Counted from the first letter of the stretch, positions 1 through 8,124 are shown. The stretch is DNA of 64,000 nucleotides from Acidobacteria bacterium 28-1 (GCA_002050365.1 MWYZ01000086.1:60780-124779), one strand, 5' to 3'. The notes: generated from the sequence alone by a model not told the origin. Numbers and translations: made by a program.

Positions 1-2
1 CA

Positions 3-605
3 GATTCTCAACCTCTAGAAACAAATATTACAAACGAAACGAGCGAACGTCCCTTCATTCAAGAAACCGAAAGAACAGAGAAAATCTATCGCGCTGAAAC
101 ACAAAACGCGAGCAGTTCATTTGGAAAATTCTTGTCTTCGCTGGCTTTATTACTTTTGGGCGCAGGTTTAGGTGCGGGTGCATATTACCTTTGGGCGCAA
201 AATAATAAACCAGCGCCGACACCGGTTATTACGGAAATGCAATCGCCGAACATTCCGTATTCGTCGTTTGAAGACGCGCGCCGGAGCGTGGACGGCGACC
301 CGAACGCTTTTATCAATAAAATCGTGAATTTACCACAAGATGCGGAAGGTTTGTATCTTTTGGGACGGGCTTATTTGTTGGCGGGAAAGTTTCCCGAAGC
401 AAAAAAGACTTTGGACGAAGCGAGAAATAAACTTGCCCAAGCCAACGTCGTCAACAGTAAAGTTTTAGCAACAGACATTGCCTTGGGCTTAGCAATTATT
501 GACGAAGCCGCCGCACAGAATAAATTTCAAACTCAAGTAAAACCTAATAATTTAGAAACTAACTCGCAAATTAACGTCAATACAAACACAGCCATGCAAA
601 GATAA
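3..605 (+). CDS. C-terminal part of a membrane-anchored protein with a TPR-like tail (5' end outside window)
   Basis: The reading frame is open from the first bases of the window to TAA at 603-605, so the gene starts upstream; the TTG at 132 is an internal codon and not a convincing start. The visible part has a polar, Glu/Thr/Asn-rich stretch (about 43 residues), one membrane segment around SLALLLLGAGLGAGAYYLW, and an exported or periplasmic region with a TPR-like helix pair (LYLLGRAYLLAGKFPEAKKT). It ends in an Asn/Thr-rich tail. The family cannot be named from this fragment; single-span acidobacterial proteins with a cytoplasmic regulatory domain would fit. Coding is certain, function unknown. 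Confidence 0.75.
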   Translation, partial: DSQPLETNITNETSERPFIQETERTEKIYRAETQNASSSFGKFLSSLALLLLGAGLGAGAYYLWAQNNKPAPTPVITEMQSPNIPYSSFEDARRSVDGDPNAFINKIVNLPQDAEGLYLLGRAYLLAGKFPEAKKTLDEARNKLAQANVVNSKVLATDIALGLAIIDEAAAQNKFQTQVKPNNLETNSQINVNTNTAMQR

Positions 606-632
606 AATTAGGAAAGTTCAACGTTTAGTAGT

Positions 633-1433
633 TCAATAGTTAAGCTGTCTCTTGGCTTCAAACAAAATCACGGCGGCTGAAACTGCTAAGTTCAAACTTT
701 CCACGCCGTTTTCCATCGGAATGATTAAATTTTCGGCAACTCTTTCTCTTTCCTTCCGGCTCAAGCCGTGGGCTTCCGAGCCGAAAATCAAAAGATGTGC
801 CTTTCTCCAATCAATGTCCAAATAGCTTTTTTCAGCATTGACATCGGCGCAAATCGAAACCAGATTTTTTTCTTCTGCCCAATCTAAAACTTCAAAAAAA
901 TCAGCATCCATCCAAATCGGCAGACGAAAACTCGCGCCCATCGCGCCGCGCAGAGCCTTCGGCGAAAAAGCGTCCGCCGAGTTTTTCGTTATAATCACGC
1001 CCGCGACATTCGCCGCTTCACAAGTTCGCAAAATCGCGCCTAAATTTGTCGGATTGTTCGTTTTATGAAGTAGAACAACCAGCTGAAACCTCTTGTTTTC
1101 AGATAGCTTCGCTTCAATTAAACTTTTATCAGTTGCAGGTTTTTCGCAAATTAGAATTACACCTTGCGAGTTTTTCGTATCGGAGAGAGAATCGAAAATT
1201 TTATCGGAAATTTGGGCGCGATTGGAAAATTCAAGTAGTTGTAAAAATGTTTGTCCGCGTTCGCTGTTTGCGAAATCTTCAGTGAAAAATACGTCGGAAA
1301 TTTTCAAGTTTGAACGCAAAACTTCTTCTGCCAGCCGCACACCTTCAACAAAAATCGCATCTTTAACCAAAGAATCGCGCACCTTTCGCGCCCGAATTAT
1401 TCTTTGATTTTCGCGGCTGGTAATTTTCAGCAT
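633..1433 (-). CDS. TrmH/SpoU-family RNA 2'-O-ribose methyltransferase
   Basis: A 266-residue SPOUT methyltransferase that should transfer a methyl group from S-adenosylmethionine to a ribose 2'-OH in rRNA or tRNA. The N-terminal ~100 residues form the substrate-binding domain (ITSRENQRIIRARKVRDS). The C-terminal half carries the three SpoU motifs: NPTNLGAILRTCEA with its catalytic Arg, the LIFGSEAHGLS loop, and the SLNLAVSAAVILFE knot segment. Length is normal for RlmB-like enzymes. The target nucleotide cannot be told from sequence. It reads toward the left-edge gene (convergent, 27 bp gap) and its start lies 15 bp from the 3' end of the tRNA-Arg gene on the same strand. Confidence 0.92.
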   Translation of the reverse strand: MLKITSRENQRIIRARKVRDSLVKDAIFVEGVRLAEEVLRSNLKISDVFFTEDFANSERGQTFLQLLEFSNRAQISDKIFDSLSDTKNSQGVILICEKPATDKSLIEAKLSENKRFQLVVLLHKTNNPTNLGAILRTCEAANVAGVIITKNSADAFSPKALRGAMGASFRLPIWMDADFFEVLDWAEEKNLVSICADVNAEKSYLDIDWRKAHLLIFGSEAHGLSRKERERVAENLIIPMENGVESLNLAVSAAVILFEAKRQLNY

Positions 1434-1448
1434 TCATTAAAAAGAAAA

Positions 1449-1521
1449 TACTCGCGGCGGGATTTGAACCTGCGACTTCTTCCTTCGGAGGGAAGCACTC
1501 TATCCACTGAGCTACGCGAGC
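1449..1521 (-). tRNA. tRNA-Arg (anticodon CCG)
   Basis: 73 nt fold into a full cloverleaf on the minus strand. The acceptor stem is GCTCGCG with CGCGAGT (first pair G-U), then the D arm GCTC/GAGT, the anticodon stem CTTCC/GGAAG with loop CTCCGAA, a 5-nt variable loop and the T arm GCAGG/CCCGC with loop TTCAAAT. The loop gives anticodon CCG, reading CGG (Arg). The T stem has one A-C mismatch in the middle. The 3' CCA is not encoded: the discriminator A is followed by TTTTC. It sits between the TrmH gene and a heptamer-repeat hairpin. Confidence 0.93.
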
Positions 1522-1529
1522 ATAAGTTT

Positions 1530-1646
1530 GAAATGGAAAATGGATAATGAAAAATGGAAAATGAAAAATCAAATTACAAAAAACTTAATTTTGAATATGC
1601 TACAGCATCTATCCTGAAATTATCCATTATCCACTATCCGTTAATT
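1530..1646. repeat. heptamer-phased inverted repeat element
   Basis: Left arm 1531-1575 is a degenerate array of the unit AATGGAA/AATGGAT/AATGAAA with a period of seven. The right arm (1619-1642) is ATTATCC/ATTATCC/ACTATCC, the reverse complement of the AATGGATAATG part. The two arms could pair around a ~45-nt AT-rich loop. The element lies between tRNA-Arg and the cyclophilin lipoprotein gene and reaches that gene's stop codon. Confidence 0.7.
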
Positions 1647-2271
1647 ATTTCGGTTGAATCGTTACGCTTTTGATAACGACATTTTCAAGCGGGCGTTCGC
1701 CTTGTTTCGGATTCACGCCGGAAATCGTGCGAACGTTGTTCATTCCTTCAGTAACTTTGCCGAAAATCGTATATTTATTGTCAAAGCCGGCTTCGCGTTT
1801 GAGCGTAATGAAAAACTGCGAATTTGCCGAATCGTTGTCTTGACTGCGAGCCGCGCCGACAATTCCCGCTTCATATGGAATGTCGGAAAATTCAGCGACA
1901 ACATTCGGTTTGTCGGAACTGCCCTTTCCGTCATTGGTCGGATCAGCGTCTTTTGAACTTGGGTCGCCGCCTTGAATCACCGATTGATTGATACGATGAA
2001 AAGTTGTGCCGTTATAAACACCTTCTCTCGCCAATTCTTTGAAACGGGCAACCATTTTCGGCGCGATATTTGAATAAAGCTCGATTTTAATTGTGCCGAA
2101 CGCGCCCGCATTCTCCATTTCGATAACGGCAATTTCCGGGTCGGCGACCGGCGCAACGCCCTTTTTAATTTCGGCAACGCGGTTGGCGTTATTGGCGGTC
2201 GGTTTTTTATCACACGATAAAAAAAGCAAAAACGAAAAAGTAACGAATAAAATTGAAATTTTTTTAACCAT
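1645..2271 (-). CDS. cyclophilin-type peptidyl-prolyl isomerase, lipoprotein
   Basis: A 208-residue cyclophilin that isomerises X-Pro bonds, probably in the periplasm on a lipid anchor. The start was set at the ATG at 2271, which gives a typical lipoprotein signal (MVKKISILFVTFSFLLFLSC, lipobox LFLSC); an in-frame start at 2331 would spoil this signal. GAAGGAAA lies about 13 bases upstream as a possible ribosome site. The cyclophilin core is clear: FHRINQSVIQGGDP (substrate-site FHR), NSQFFITL and the conserved F/I-G-K-V near the end. A second, cytoplasmic-type cyclophilin is encoded at 2853-3344, with the dtd gene between them on the same strand. Confidence 0.93.
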   Translation of the reverse strand: MVKKISILFVTFSFLLFLSCDKKPTANNANRVAEIKKGVAPVADPEIAVIEMENAGAFGTIKIELYSNIAPKMVARFKELAREGVYNGTTFHRINQSVIQGGDPSSKDADPTNDGKGSSDKPNVVAEFSDIPYEAGIVGAARSQDNDSANSQFFITLKREAGFDNKYTIFGKVTEGMNNVRTISGVNPKQGERPLENVVIKSVTIQPK

Positions 2272-2308
2272 AATTAGAATAATTTCCTTCGCGGAAAATA
2301 TAAATTTT

Positions 2309-2758
2309 TCAGAATAATTTTTCGCTGTCAAGTAAAATTGTCACCGGACCGTTGTTTACTAGTTCGACTTTCATCATCGCCTGAAAACGTCCAGTTTCGA
2401 CTTTGCCGATTTGCTTTCTGGCTTCGAAGACAAAAAACTCGTAAAGTTTATTAGCTTTTTCTAGCGCGGCGGCTTTGATAAATGATGGACGACGACCTTT
2501 TCGTGCATCGCCGTAGAGAGTAAATTGTGAAACGACCAGCAGTTCACCCTTAATATCGAGCAAAGATAAATTCATCTTTGCTTCCGCGTCTTCAAAGATG
2601 CGGAGATTGAGAGTTTTTTCTAAAAGATAGATGGCTTCCTTTTCAGAATCTTCATCCGATACGCCCAACAATACCAAAATTCCTTGACCGATTTTCCCGA
2701 CAATTTTATCGTTAACTAAAACCTTAGCGCGGGAAACTCTCTGCAAAACAGCTCTCAT
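2309..2758 (-). CDS. dtd: D-aminoacyl-tRNA deacylase
   Basis: 149 residues, the usual DTD length. The enzyme hydrolyses D-aminoacyl-tRNAs (and Gly mischarged on tRNA-Ala) in the cytoplasm. It begins [13 protein letters not shown], and the two hallmark active-site motifs are present: [17 protein letters not shown] and [10 protein letters not shown], the latter holding the cis-proline Gly-Pro. A frame upstream of ATG 2758 stays open to 2869, but it is encoded by the purine-rich heptamer hairpin at 2759-2855 and gives an unlikely basic/Phe-rich leader, so the internal ATG is the real start. Downstream, 37 bp separate its stop from the cyclophilin lipoprotein start. Confidence 0.95.
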   Translation of the reverse strand: MRAVLQRVSRAKVLVNDKIVGKIGQGILVLLGVSDEDSEKEAIYLLEKTLNLRIFEDAEAKMNLSLLDIKGELLVVSQFTLYGDARKGRRPSFIKAAALEKANKLYEFFVFEARKQIGKVETGRFQAMMKVELVNNGPVTILLDSEKLF

Positions 2759-2855
2759 AAAAAGGAAAAGGGAAAAGGGGAAAAAGGGAAAGAGTGGAAA
2801 AGTTGATCGAATGAACAGTGCAACTTTTCCCCTTTTTCCCCCTTTTCCCTTTTTA
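2759..2855. repeat. purine/pyrimidine heptamer inverted repeat
   Basis: The left arm (2759-2802) is built from AAAAGGA/AAAGGGA/AAAGGGG-type units. The right arm (2824-2855) is its pyrimidine complement (CTTTTCC-type units), with about 20 nt between them. It fills the gap between ppi and dtd, placing a strong hairpin in the dtd leader. The right arm ends on the ppi stop codon. Confidence 0.75.
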
Positions 2856-3344
2856 ACCTTGCTCCTCAACGGTTACTTTCTCCATTACCACTTTCTCAAG
2901 CGGTTTATCGCGCTCGTTGGTTCGAACTTCGGCGATAGCGTCAACCACGTCTTGTCCTTCGATGACTTGCCCGAATTTTACATAAAGCGGCGGCAAAGGA
3001 TAATCAGTGTGCATTATAAAAAATTGCGAGCCGTTAGTATTCGGTCCCGAATTCGCCATTGCGACCGTGCCTTTGTTGTACGTGCCTTGGTAAAGCGTTG
3101 AGCTTTTATCAATCTCGTCGTCGAACTTTCCACCCCACGCCGATTCGCCGCCGTAACCTTCGCCGAGCGGGTCGCCGCCCTGCACCATAAAGTTTTTGAT
3201 AACGCGGTGAAAAATCACGCCGTCGTAATAACCTTTTTCCGCCAGCAGACGAAAGTTTTCCGTCGCCTTCGGGGCATCTTCCTCAAGCAATTCAAATTTG
3301 ATTGTGCCTTTGTTCGTTTCGATAATTGCAGTTCTGTTTGCCAT
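2853..3344 (-). CDS. cyclophilin-type peptidyl-prolyl cis-trans isomerase (PpiB-like)
   Basis: 163 residues with no signal peptide, so probably cytoplasmic. It accelerates proline isomerisation during folding. The single-domain cyclophilin fold is plain: [47 protein letters not shown] and [14 protein letters not shown]. The usual bacterial Trp in the cyclosporin site appears replaced (LYVKFGQV). It is upstream of dtd on the same strand, separated by a hairpin element. An AAGGAGAT-like ribosome site (complement of ATCTCCTT, 3352-3359) precedes ATG 3344. Confidence 0.94.
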   Translation of the reverse strand: MANRTAIIETNKGTIKFELLEEDAPKATENFRLLAEKGYYDGVIFHRVIKNFMVQGGDPLGEGYGGESAWGGKFDDEIDKSSTLYQGTYNKGTVAMANSGPNTNGSQFFIMHTDYPLPPLYVKFGQVIEGQDVVDAIAEVRTNERDKPLEKVVMEKVTVEEQG

Positions 3345-3369
3345 TAAAATCTCCTTGATAAATTTTGTA

Positions 3370-3783
3370 TTATTTAATTTTTACTACGGGTTGGTCAGGA
3401 TGCGCGGGATTCGGAATCAGTTTTTGATTAACGCCGTCAACGAACATATCAATCACTTCCAAAACGGTTTGACCGATAATTACTTCGTCGCCCAAAACCA
3501 TCGCGCCTTCGGTTGTCGTTCGTCCAGTTATATCAAAAGTTATCGGTTCGGTTAGTTCGACTCTATCTTTTCTGCCATCAGCATATTCGGCAAGTCGATG
3601 ACCGATTGCCAAAACGCCAAGCTGCTTCATTACGTTTGCTGTGATAACTGATGAAACTGCGCCGGTATCAACCAAAGCGTCAGCTTCGTAAGAGCGGATT
3701 TTTTCTTTTTTTATTTGACCGCGACGTGCTAATGCCTCATCAATTGAGTTGGTTAATTTAACTTTTAATCGAACTTCGCCCAA
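3370..3783 (-). CDS. retroviral-type (clan AA) aspartic protease family protein
   Basis: 137 residues. ALVDTGAVSSVI (residues 36-47) is the Asp-Thr-Gly active-site signature of clan AA retropepsin-like proteases. FDITGRT and the hydrophobic-Gly segment MVLGDEVIIGQTVLEVIDM form the flap and psi-loop typical of the bacterial stand-alone members. Such proteins would work as homodimers; substrates are unknown. Only 5 bp separate it from the HAD phosphatase upstream, so the two are probably co-transcribed and may be followed by the cyclophilin genes. Confidence 0.75.
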   Translation of the reverse strand: MGEVRLKVKLTNSIDEALARRGQIKKEKIRSYEADALVDTGAVSSVITANVMKQLGVLAIGHRLAEYADGRKDRVELTEPITFDITGRTTTEGAMVLGDEVIIGQTVLEVIDMFVDGVNQKLIPNPAHPDQPVVKIK

Positions 3784-3788
3784 CGTTT

Positions 3789-4652
3789 TTACCCTCCTAA
3801 AATAAACTTCTCAATCGCTAATGCTACACCGTTTTCATCATTGCTCAAAGTTGAGAAAAAATCCGTGCGTTCGAGCAATTCGGGCGAAGCGTTTCCCATC
3901 ACAATCGCCGTTCCCGCGTATTCGAGCATTTCCAAATCGTTGAAATTATCACCAATTGCCATCACGTTTTCGGCGGAAAGATTATTTATGAGAGCGAGTT
4001 TTTCAACGCCGATACCTTTCGATGCGTCGGGCGGCAAGATGTCAATCAACGTGAAATTGAGGCGCGGATAAACAGTCGTCAAAACGGTTACAGTATCGTT
4101 TAACTCATCGCGCAAAATCATTTCCAATTCCGCCATCGGTGCAAGCGTTCCCGAAAACGAAACGTGGACGGTTTCGATGTCATTGCAAACCGCTTCCAGA
4201 TTTTCGACGTGATGGACGGCTTCTTCGGCTTCCGCGCCGTGCAGACGCTTTGACCACGCGACGTATTTTTGAAGCGGAACATTTTCGGCGGAAATTGTAT
4301 CGTAAAGCAAAACACCTTTGCCGATTGGGTCTGCGCTCAACAAAGCATCGCCGCCGAACGCTTTCCCAACACGCAGAATCTCGCGGACGGTTTCTTTTTC
4401 CAGCAAGGATACGGCGACGTTTTCGAGCGTGTCGGCGTATTTGAGAAGTGCGCCGTTATGACAAACGACAGGCGCGTTTAATTTCAATTGCAAAGCGACG
4501 GGCAATGCGTCACGGAAACGTCTGCCGGTCGCAATCGTTACAAGAACGCCTATCTGTTCGGCTTGCTGAATCGCTTCGAGATTTTTTTCGGGAATTTCAC
4601 CGCGCGAATTGAGAAGTGTTCCGTCGAGGTCGAGTGCGAGAAGTTTTATCAT
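3789..4652 (-). CDS. Cof-type HAD-IIB phosphatase
   Basis: 287 residues. The HAD motifs are present: LLALDLDGTLLNSRG (nucleophile Asp8 and Asp10), the T in TIATGRRF, and MAIGDNFNDLEML with its two metal-binding Asp residues. A C2B cap separates motifs II and III, as in Cof/YidA sugar-phosphate and flavin-precursor phosphatases. It should dephosphorylate a small cytoplasmic metabolite; which one cannot be read from the sequence. Its start abuts the stop of the membrane protein gene upstream. Confidence 0.9.
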   Translation of the reverse strand: MIKLLALDLDGTLLNSRGEIPEKNLEAIQQAEQIGVLVTIATGRRFRDALPVALQLKLNAPVVCHNGALLKYADTLENVAVSLLEKETVREILRVGKAFGGDALLSADPIGKGVLLYDTISAENVPLQKYVAWSKRLHGAEAEEAVHHVENLEAVCNDIETVHVSFSGTLAPMAELEMILRDELNDTVTVLTTVYPRLNFTLIDILPPDASKGIGVEKLALINNLSAENVMAIGDNFNDLEMLEYAGTAIVMGNASPELLERTDFFSTLSNDENGVALAIEKFILGG

Positions 4653-5162
4653 TTACGGCAATTCGATTTTCCTTTGCAAAGTTTTTATAAGCATACGCAA
4701 AAGAATCGAGATTTGCCAAAAGAGAAGAACTGAAGCTAAAAAGAAACCTAAATAATCAAAAGTGTTTGCAACAAGAGAAAGTTGTTCGACAAAACTAACT
4801 TTTGTAATATGTTCGTCGAATTGACTTATATTGAGCCAAAGCCCATAAATAATACAAAAGACATAAAAAACTGTTAAAAGCGAAGATAGTAAAAATTTCT
4901 TTGTTTTAAGTAAGGCAAGAAAAATAAAGAGAGTTAAAAAATGCAATCCGGGTATCGTGTGTCCGCCAGCAGAACTTGAAAATCGAGGGCTAGGCTTGCC
5001 ACTAACTTGATTTTTTATTTCTTGTTGTTTTTCAGAAACTGAGTAGTTATAGTCTTTAATAACTTGTAAAGTGAAAATTGACAGCACAAAAAGGAATGCT
5101 ATGAAAGAAACAATTAAAAGCAATTTATGTTCATTCTTTGAAATGAGATTGTTTGCTTTCAT
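4653..5162 (-). CDS. hypothetical membrane protein, four predicted spans
   Basis: 169 residues, not recognised. Four hydrophobic segments are visible: LLLIVSFIAFLFVLSIFTL, a weaker one around LHFLTLFIFLALL, LLSSLLTVFYVFCIIYGLW and GFFLASVLLFWQISILL. A short polar loop (residues ~40-65, with PSPRFSSSAGG) lies between the first and second. The gene is immediately upstream of the HAD phosphatase (no gap). Base composition is more AT-rich than its neighbours, which hints at an accessory origin. Confidence 0.65.
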   Translation of the reverse strand: MKANNLISKNEHKLLLIVSFIAFLFVLSIFTLQVIKDYNYSVSEKQQEIKNQVSGKPSPRFSSSAGGHTIPGLHFLTLFIFLALLKTKKFLLSSLLTVFYVFCIIYGLWLNISQFDEHITKVSFVEQLSLVANTFDYLGFFLASVLLFWQISILLRMLIKTLQRKIELP

Positions 5163-5202
5163 AATTTATTAGACACCGAAAAACGCACAAAGTTCCGATA
5201 AA

Positions 5203-5484
5203 TTATTTTGTTTGATGCGCTTTCATATACGCCCGCAAAAGCTGATTGATTTTCAACGGATAATTAAAATCTTGCTCTTTGAAAAACTCAATAATATCTT
5301 TATCAATCGGCAGATTATCCTGATTTTTTCTTGGAATTGGTTTAAAGTTTTTTCGCAGCATTCCGTTTTTCCACATTTCCTCAGTAATCGGAGGAATATC
5401 AGAAAAATCAATATCTTCATCTTTCATATTCCGCAATCTTTCAATGTCAGTCCCGGATTTCTCTAAAGTATGTTTCTTGCTCAT
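5203..5484 (-). CDS. brnA: BrnA-family antitoxin
   Basis: 93 residues from ATG 5484. It carries the BrnA signature DIDFSDIPPITEEMWKNG, followed by a region ending in PLKINQLLRAYMKAH, which resembles the ribbon-helix-helix operator-binding helices of this family. BrnA neutralises the BrnT ribonuclease and represses the operon. The open frame extends upstream to 5667 inside brnT, but the start overlapping the end of brnT by 38 bp is the normal arrangement. The order is toxin first, antitoxin second, as in known brnTA operons. Confidence 0.88.
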   Translation of the reverse strand: MSKKHTLEKSGTDIERLRNMKDEDIDFSDIPPITEEMWKNGMLRKNFKPIPRKNQDNLPIDKDIIEFFKEQDFNYPLKINQLLRAYMKAHQTK

Positions 5485-5722
5485 ATTTTTCTGCTTTTCT
5501 AACTGAAATAATTCTGATAATATCATCGGTTTCCGTGTGCGAAACTGCAACAATTTCACCGAATAATAAACCAAAAGATAAATAACGAACTTCGTCGTAA
5601 TCAAAACGGTCATCAATAACGGTATGCGTTTCGTTTTCAAAAACACGCCAAACATCGGCAAAATCAATGACGCGTTTTTGCAAGTTTATTAATCGCTTGT
5701 TCTCGTACCATTCAAACTTCAT
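5447..5722 (-). CDS. brnT: BrnT-family ribonuclease toxin
   Basis: 91 residues. It matches the BrnT pattern: MKFEWYENKRLINLQKRVIDFADVWRVF at the N-terminus, then the RYLSFGLLFGEIVAVSHTE strands and the RIISVRKAEKYEQETY helix near the C-terminus, which carries the conserved catalytic Arg. BrnT is an RNase fold related to RelE that blocks translation under stress. No lesion is visible, so with brnA this is one of the few intact toxin-antitoxin loci in the window. A 16-bp palindrome covers the start codon and may be the BrnA operator. Confidence 0.88.
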   Translation of the reverse strand: MKFEWYENKRLINLQKRVIDFADVWRVFENETHTVIDDRFDYDEVRYLSFGLLFGEIVAVSHTETDDIIRIISVRKAEKYEQETYFREIRD

Positions 5723-5735
5723 TGTAGTTACAATG
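5720..5735. promoter_or_regulatory. perfect palindrome over the brnT start, candidate BrnA operator
   Basis: CATTGTA-GT-TACAATG is a 7+2+7 bp perfect palindrome. Its left end is the complement of the brnT ATG. Autorepression by BrnA through a palindrome at the promoter is known for the family; that this one is the site is inference from position. Confidence 0.45.
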
Positions 5736-5749
5736 TAAATTCAGGTCAA

Positions 5750-6799
5750 TTATTTATTTCTCTGCTGTTCGAGCCACGTTTGATAGGCGGCTTTGGCGCG
5801 TTCAAAATCGCGCGCGTTGTTGAAAAAGACGGATGTGCCGTCGGTTTTCGATACGTCCAGAACGTAATAAATATAATCGGTTTGGGCAGGAGTGAGCGCG
5901 GCTTTGAGTGCGCTTTCGCTGACGGAAGAAATCGGTCCGGGCGGAATGCCGCCGAAGCGTCGAGTGTTATACGGCGAATCAACTTCTAAATCGCTTTTGT
6001 GAATCGTGCCGTCCCAACGGTTTTGCATTTTGGCGATATAGACGGCGGTTTGGTCTATGCCGAGCGGAATGTTTTTCGACAGACGATTGTAAATCACCGA
6101 CGCAACGACAGGGCGTTCCGCTTCCACGCCCGATTCGGTTTCGATTAAGGAAGCAATCGTCACGATTTCGCGCGGCGTTTTGCCAAGTGTGCGTGCGCGT
6201 TCGTTCCATTCAGGTTTCCAAGTCTTTTTGAATTGTTCAACGGTTGTTTTGATAATCTCTTGCGGCTTCACTTCTTTTGGAAAATTATATGTGCTTGGAA
6301 ACATATAGCCTTCGAGGTTTTTGGCGGTCGGGTCAAAATCTTTTATTAAGCTCACATCGTCCATCAAAGTTAAAATCGCTTTGTCGTCCATCGGCGGCGT
6401 TTGTGGAAACTTTTCGGCGATTCGCTTGGCGATGTCAAAGCGCGTGAAACCTTCGGGAATGGTGAATTTGGTTGTGCGCTCTTCGCCTTTTTCGAGTTCC
6501 TTCAAAACCTGCAGCGGCGTAATCGGCGAAGCGAATTGATATTCGCCCGCCTGCATTTTTGTCGAGTCGCCGAATGAACGCAAATAGATTTGAACGGGAA
6601 GTTCGCTTTGTAAGATACCTTCGGCGGAAAGTTTGCCGATGATTTCGTTCGGAGTTGAACCTTTCGAAATTTGGATGAATTGGTTGGCTTTGGCGTGTTC
6701 GTGTGGTTTATTTAAAGAACTGTAAATCCAATATGAAACGCCGCCAACGGTGATGATTAAAACTAAAAAAATGACGAATAGAATTTTTATAAATTTCAT
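5750..6799 (-). CDS. mltG: endolytic murein transglycosylase MltG
   Basis: 349 residues. One N-terminal membrane anchor (residues ~5-27) is followed by a LysM-like domain (~40-110) and the YceG catalytic domain, with TIASLIETESG around Glu220, equivalent to the catalytic Glu of MltG. LEGYMFPSTYNF and GIPPGPISSVSESAL are further family signatures. MltG cleaves nascent glycan strands in the periplasm and sets chain length. It starts close to and diverges from thpR (6886), so the two promoters share an 86-bp region. Confidence 0.95.
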   Translation of the reverse strand: MKFIKILFVIFLVLIITVGGVSYWIYSSLNKPHEHAKANQFIQISKGSTPNEIIGKLSAEGILQSELPVQIYLRSFGDSTKMQAGEYQFASPITPLQVLKELEKGEERTTKFTIPEGFTRFDIAKRIAEKFPQTPPMDDKAILTLMDDVSLIKDFDPTAKNLEGYMFPSTYNFPKEVKPQEIIKTTVEQFKKTWKPEWNERARTLGKTPREIVTIASLIETESGVEAERPVVASVIYNRLSKNIPLGIDQTAVYIAKMQNRWDGTIHKSDLEVDSPYNTRRFGGIPPGPISSVSESALKAALTPAQTDYIYYVLDVSKTDGTSVFFNNARDFERAKAAYQTWLEQQRNK

Positions 6800-6885
6800 T
6801 GCATTAGAATTTTAACAGAAAAAATTCAGCATATAAATAACGATAAACACAGGCTAAAGTCAAACGACGAGCTTATGAAAAATTT

Positions 6886-7455
6886 ATGGAAAAGAGAATT
6901 TTTGTGGCGATTGATATTTCTGAGGAAGCGCGTCGCAAAGTCGCGGATTACATAGAAAACCTGCGCGGCGAATTTTCAAACTTACGCGTCGGTTGGGAAA
7001 AGGCGGAAAAACTTCATTTAACCGTAAAGTTTTTGGGCGATATTGATTCAAATGAATTGCAAAATTTAACGGAAGCGGTTGAGAAAACGGCGCGGCAATT
7101 TTCAAATTTCAATTTGCAAATTTCTCAAACGGGCGTTTTTCCATCGAAGAGAAACGCGCGGATTTTATGGCTCGGCGTTGACGACGAACACGAAAGTTTG
7201 CAAAAAATAAATGATTTTTTGCAAACGGAATGCGAGCAGAGAGGTTTTGTTAAAGAAAATAGAAACTTCAAGGCGCATTTGACGATTGGACGTTTGCGCG
7301 AACCGAATAAATCAAAGGAATTGATAGACAGCCACCTAAATAAAACTTTTGCGGCGGTCGAATTTGATGTTTCGGAAATTGTGATTTATGAAAGCCAATT
7401 GCAAAAGTCAAGCTCGATTTATATAAAATATAAAAACTTAAATTTACAGGGATAA
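6886..7455 (+). CDS. thpR: RNA 2',3'-cyclic phosphodiesterase (2H family)
   Basis: 189 residues. It has the two HxTx motifs that define the 2H superfamily, HLTV at residues 44-47 and HLTI at 131-134, in the usual LigT/ThpR spacing, plus RIFVAIDIS at the N-terminus. It opens 2',3'-cyclic phosphates at RNA ends. The last codons (NLQG, stop) lie in the left arm of the hairpin element at 7443-7522, which probably also ends transcription between it and the convergent glutathione peroxidase gene. Confidence 0.9.
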   Translation: MEKRIFVAIDISEEARRKVADYIENLRGEFSNLRVGWEKAEKLHLTVKFLGDIDSNELQNLTEAVEKTARQFSNFNLQISQTGVFPSKRNARILWLGVDDEHESLQKINDFLQTECEQRGFVKENRNFKAHLTIGRLREPNKSKELIDSHLNKTFAAVEFDVSEIVIYESQLQKSSSIYIKYKNLNLQG

Positions 7456-7522
7456 CAAAATACACAAGGATAGAAGAAAAGATTTTCGTATTATCCTTAC
7501 CTATACTGCTATCCCTGTAGAT
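7443..7522. repeat. hairpin element of the TTTACAGGGATA type between convergent genes
   Basis: The outer arms TTACAGGGATA (7444-7454) and TATCCCTGTAGA (near 7510-7521) are reverse complements. Inner copies (ACAAGGATAG and TATCCTTACC) also pair. The same core word recurs in the larger element at 21752-21843, so both belong to one family. Its place between two convergent genes suits a bidirectional terminator, although no long T run follows. Confidence 0.6.
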
Positions 7523-8106
7523 TATTTTTCCTTCAGATATTTCTCAATCGCCTGCGTAACTGTTTCGCTTTCGGGCGTATCTTTCGATGAAAAACGCGCG
7601 ACGATTTCGCCTTTTCGATTGACTAAAAACTTGTTGAAATTCCAAGTAATGTCGCCACTGAATTTCGAATTGGTTTCCTTCGCGGTCAGGAAATTATAAA
7701 ACGGATGCTGGTCTTCGCCTTTGACGGAGATTTTGGCGAACATCGGAAATGTAACTTTGTATTTCGATTCGCAAAACTCTTTTATCTCGCTTTCCTTGCC
7801 CGGTTCCTGTCCGCCGAAGTTGTTGGCGGGAAAACCGAGAACGTAAAAACCCTGCGCTTTGTATTTTTCATAAATCGCCTGCAATCCTTCATATTGCGGC
7901 GTGTAACCGCATTTGCTCGCCGTGTTGACGATTAATAAAACGTCGCCTTTATATTTCTTTAGCGCAACTTCTTTGCCGTCAATGTCCTTCATTTTGAATT
8001 CGAGGACGGACTTTGTTTTGGTTGAAGCCGTCGGCGAAGAATTGCCGAAGAAGACAAATAATCCACCGAAAATAATCAGTAATGAAATTGATAAAATCTT
8101 TAACAT
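7522..8106 (-). CDS. glutathione peroxidase family protein (Cys type), exported
   Basis: 194 residues with an N-terminal hydrophobic signal or anchor (residues 4-20). The Gpx catalytic residues are visible: Cys66 in NTASKCGYTPQY, Gln100 in NFGGQEPG, and Trp155-Asn156 in TWNFNKFLV. The peroxidatic position is an ordinary Cys (TGC), not selenocysteine, worth noting because a selenoprotein gene occurs at 16673. The enzyme reduces peroxides, more likely with thioredoxin than glutathione because the dimer loop is short, as in bacterial BsaA/BtuE types. A pair of GC-rich hairpins separates it from the SPFH gene upstream. Confidence 0.92.
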   Translation of the reverse strand: MLKILSISLLIIFGGLFVFFGNSSPTASTKTKSVLEFKMKDIDGKEVALKKYKGDVLLIVNTASKCGYTPQYEGLQAIYEKYKAQGFYVLGFPANNFGGQEPGKESEIKEFCESKYKVTFPMFAKISVKGEDQHPFYNFLTAKETNSKFSGDITWNFNKFLVNRKGEIVARFSSKDTPESETVTQAIEKYLKEK

Positions 8107-8124
8107 AGTTTCTCCAAAAGCAAC

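Noticed and set aside
2759..2869. N-terminal extension of the D-aminoacyl-tRNA deacylase
   Set aside because: It is encoded entirely by the purine/pyrimidine hairpin element; the family starts at MRAVLQRV.
7522..8106. Selenocysteine in the glutathione peroxidase
   Set aside because: The peroxidatic position is a TGC codon (Cys66); there is no in-frame TGA.
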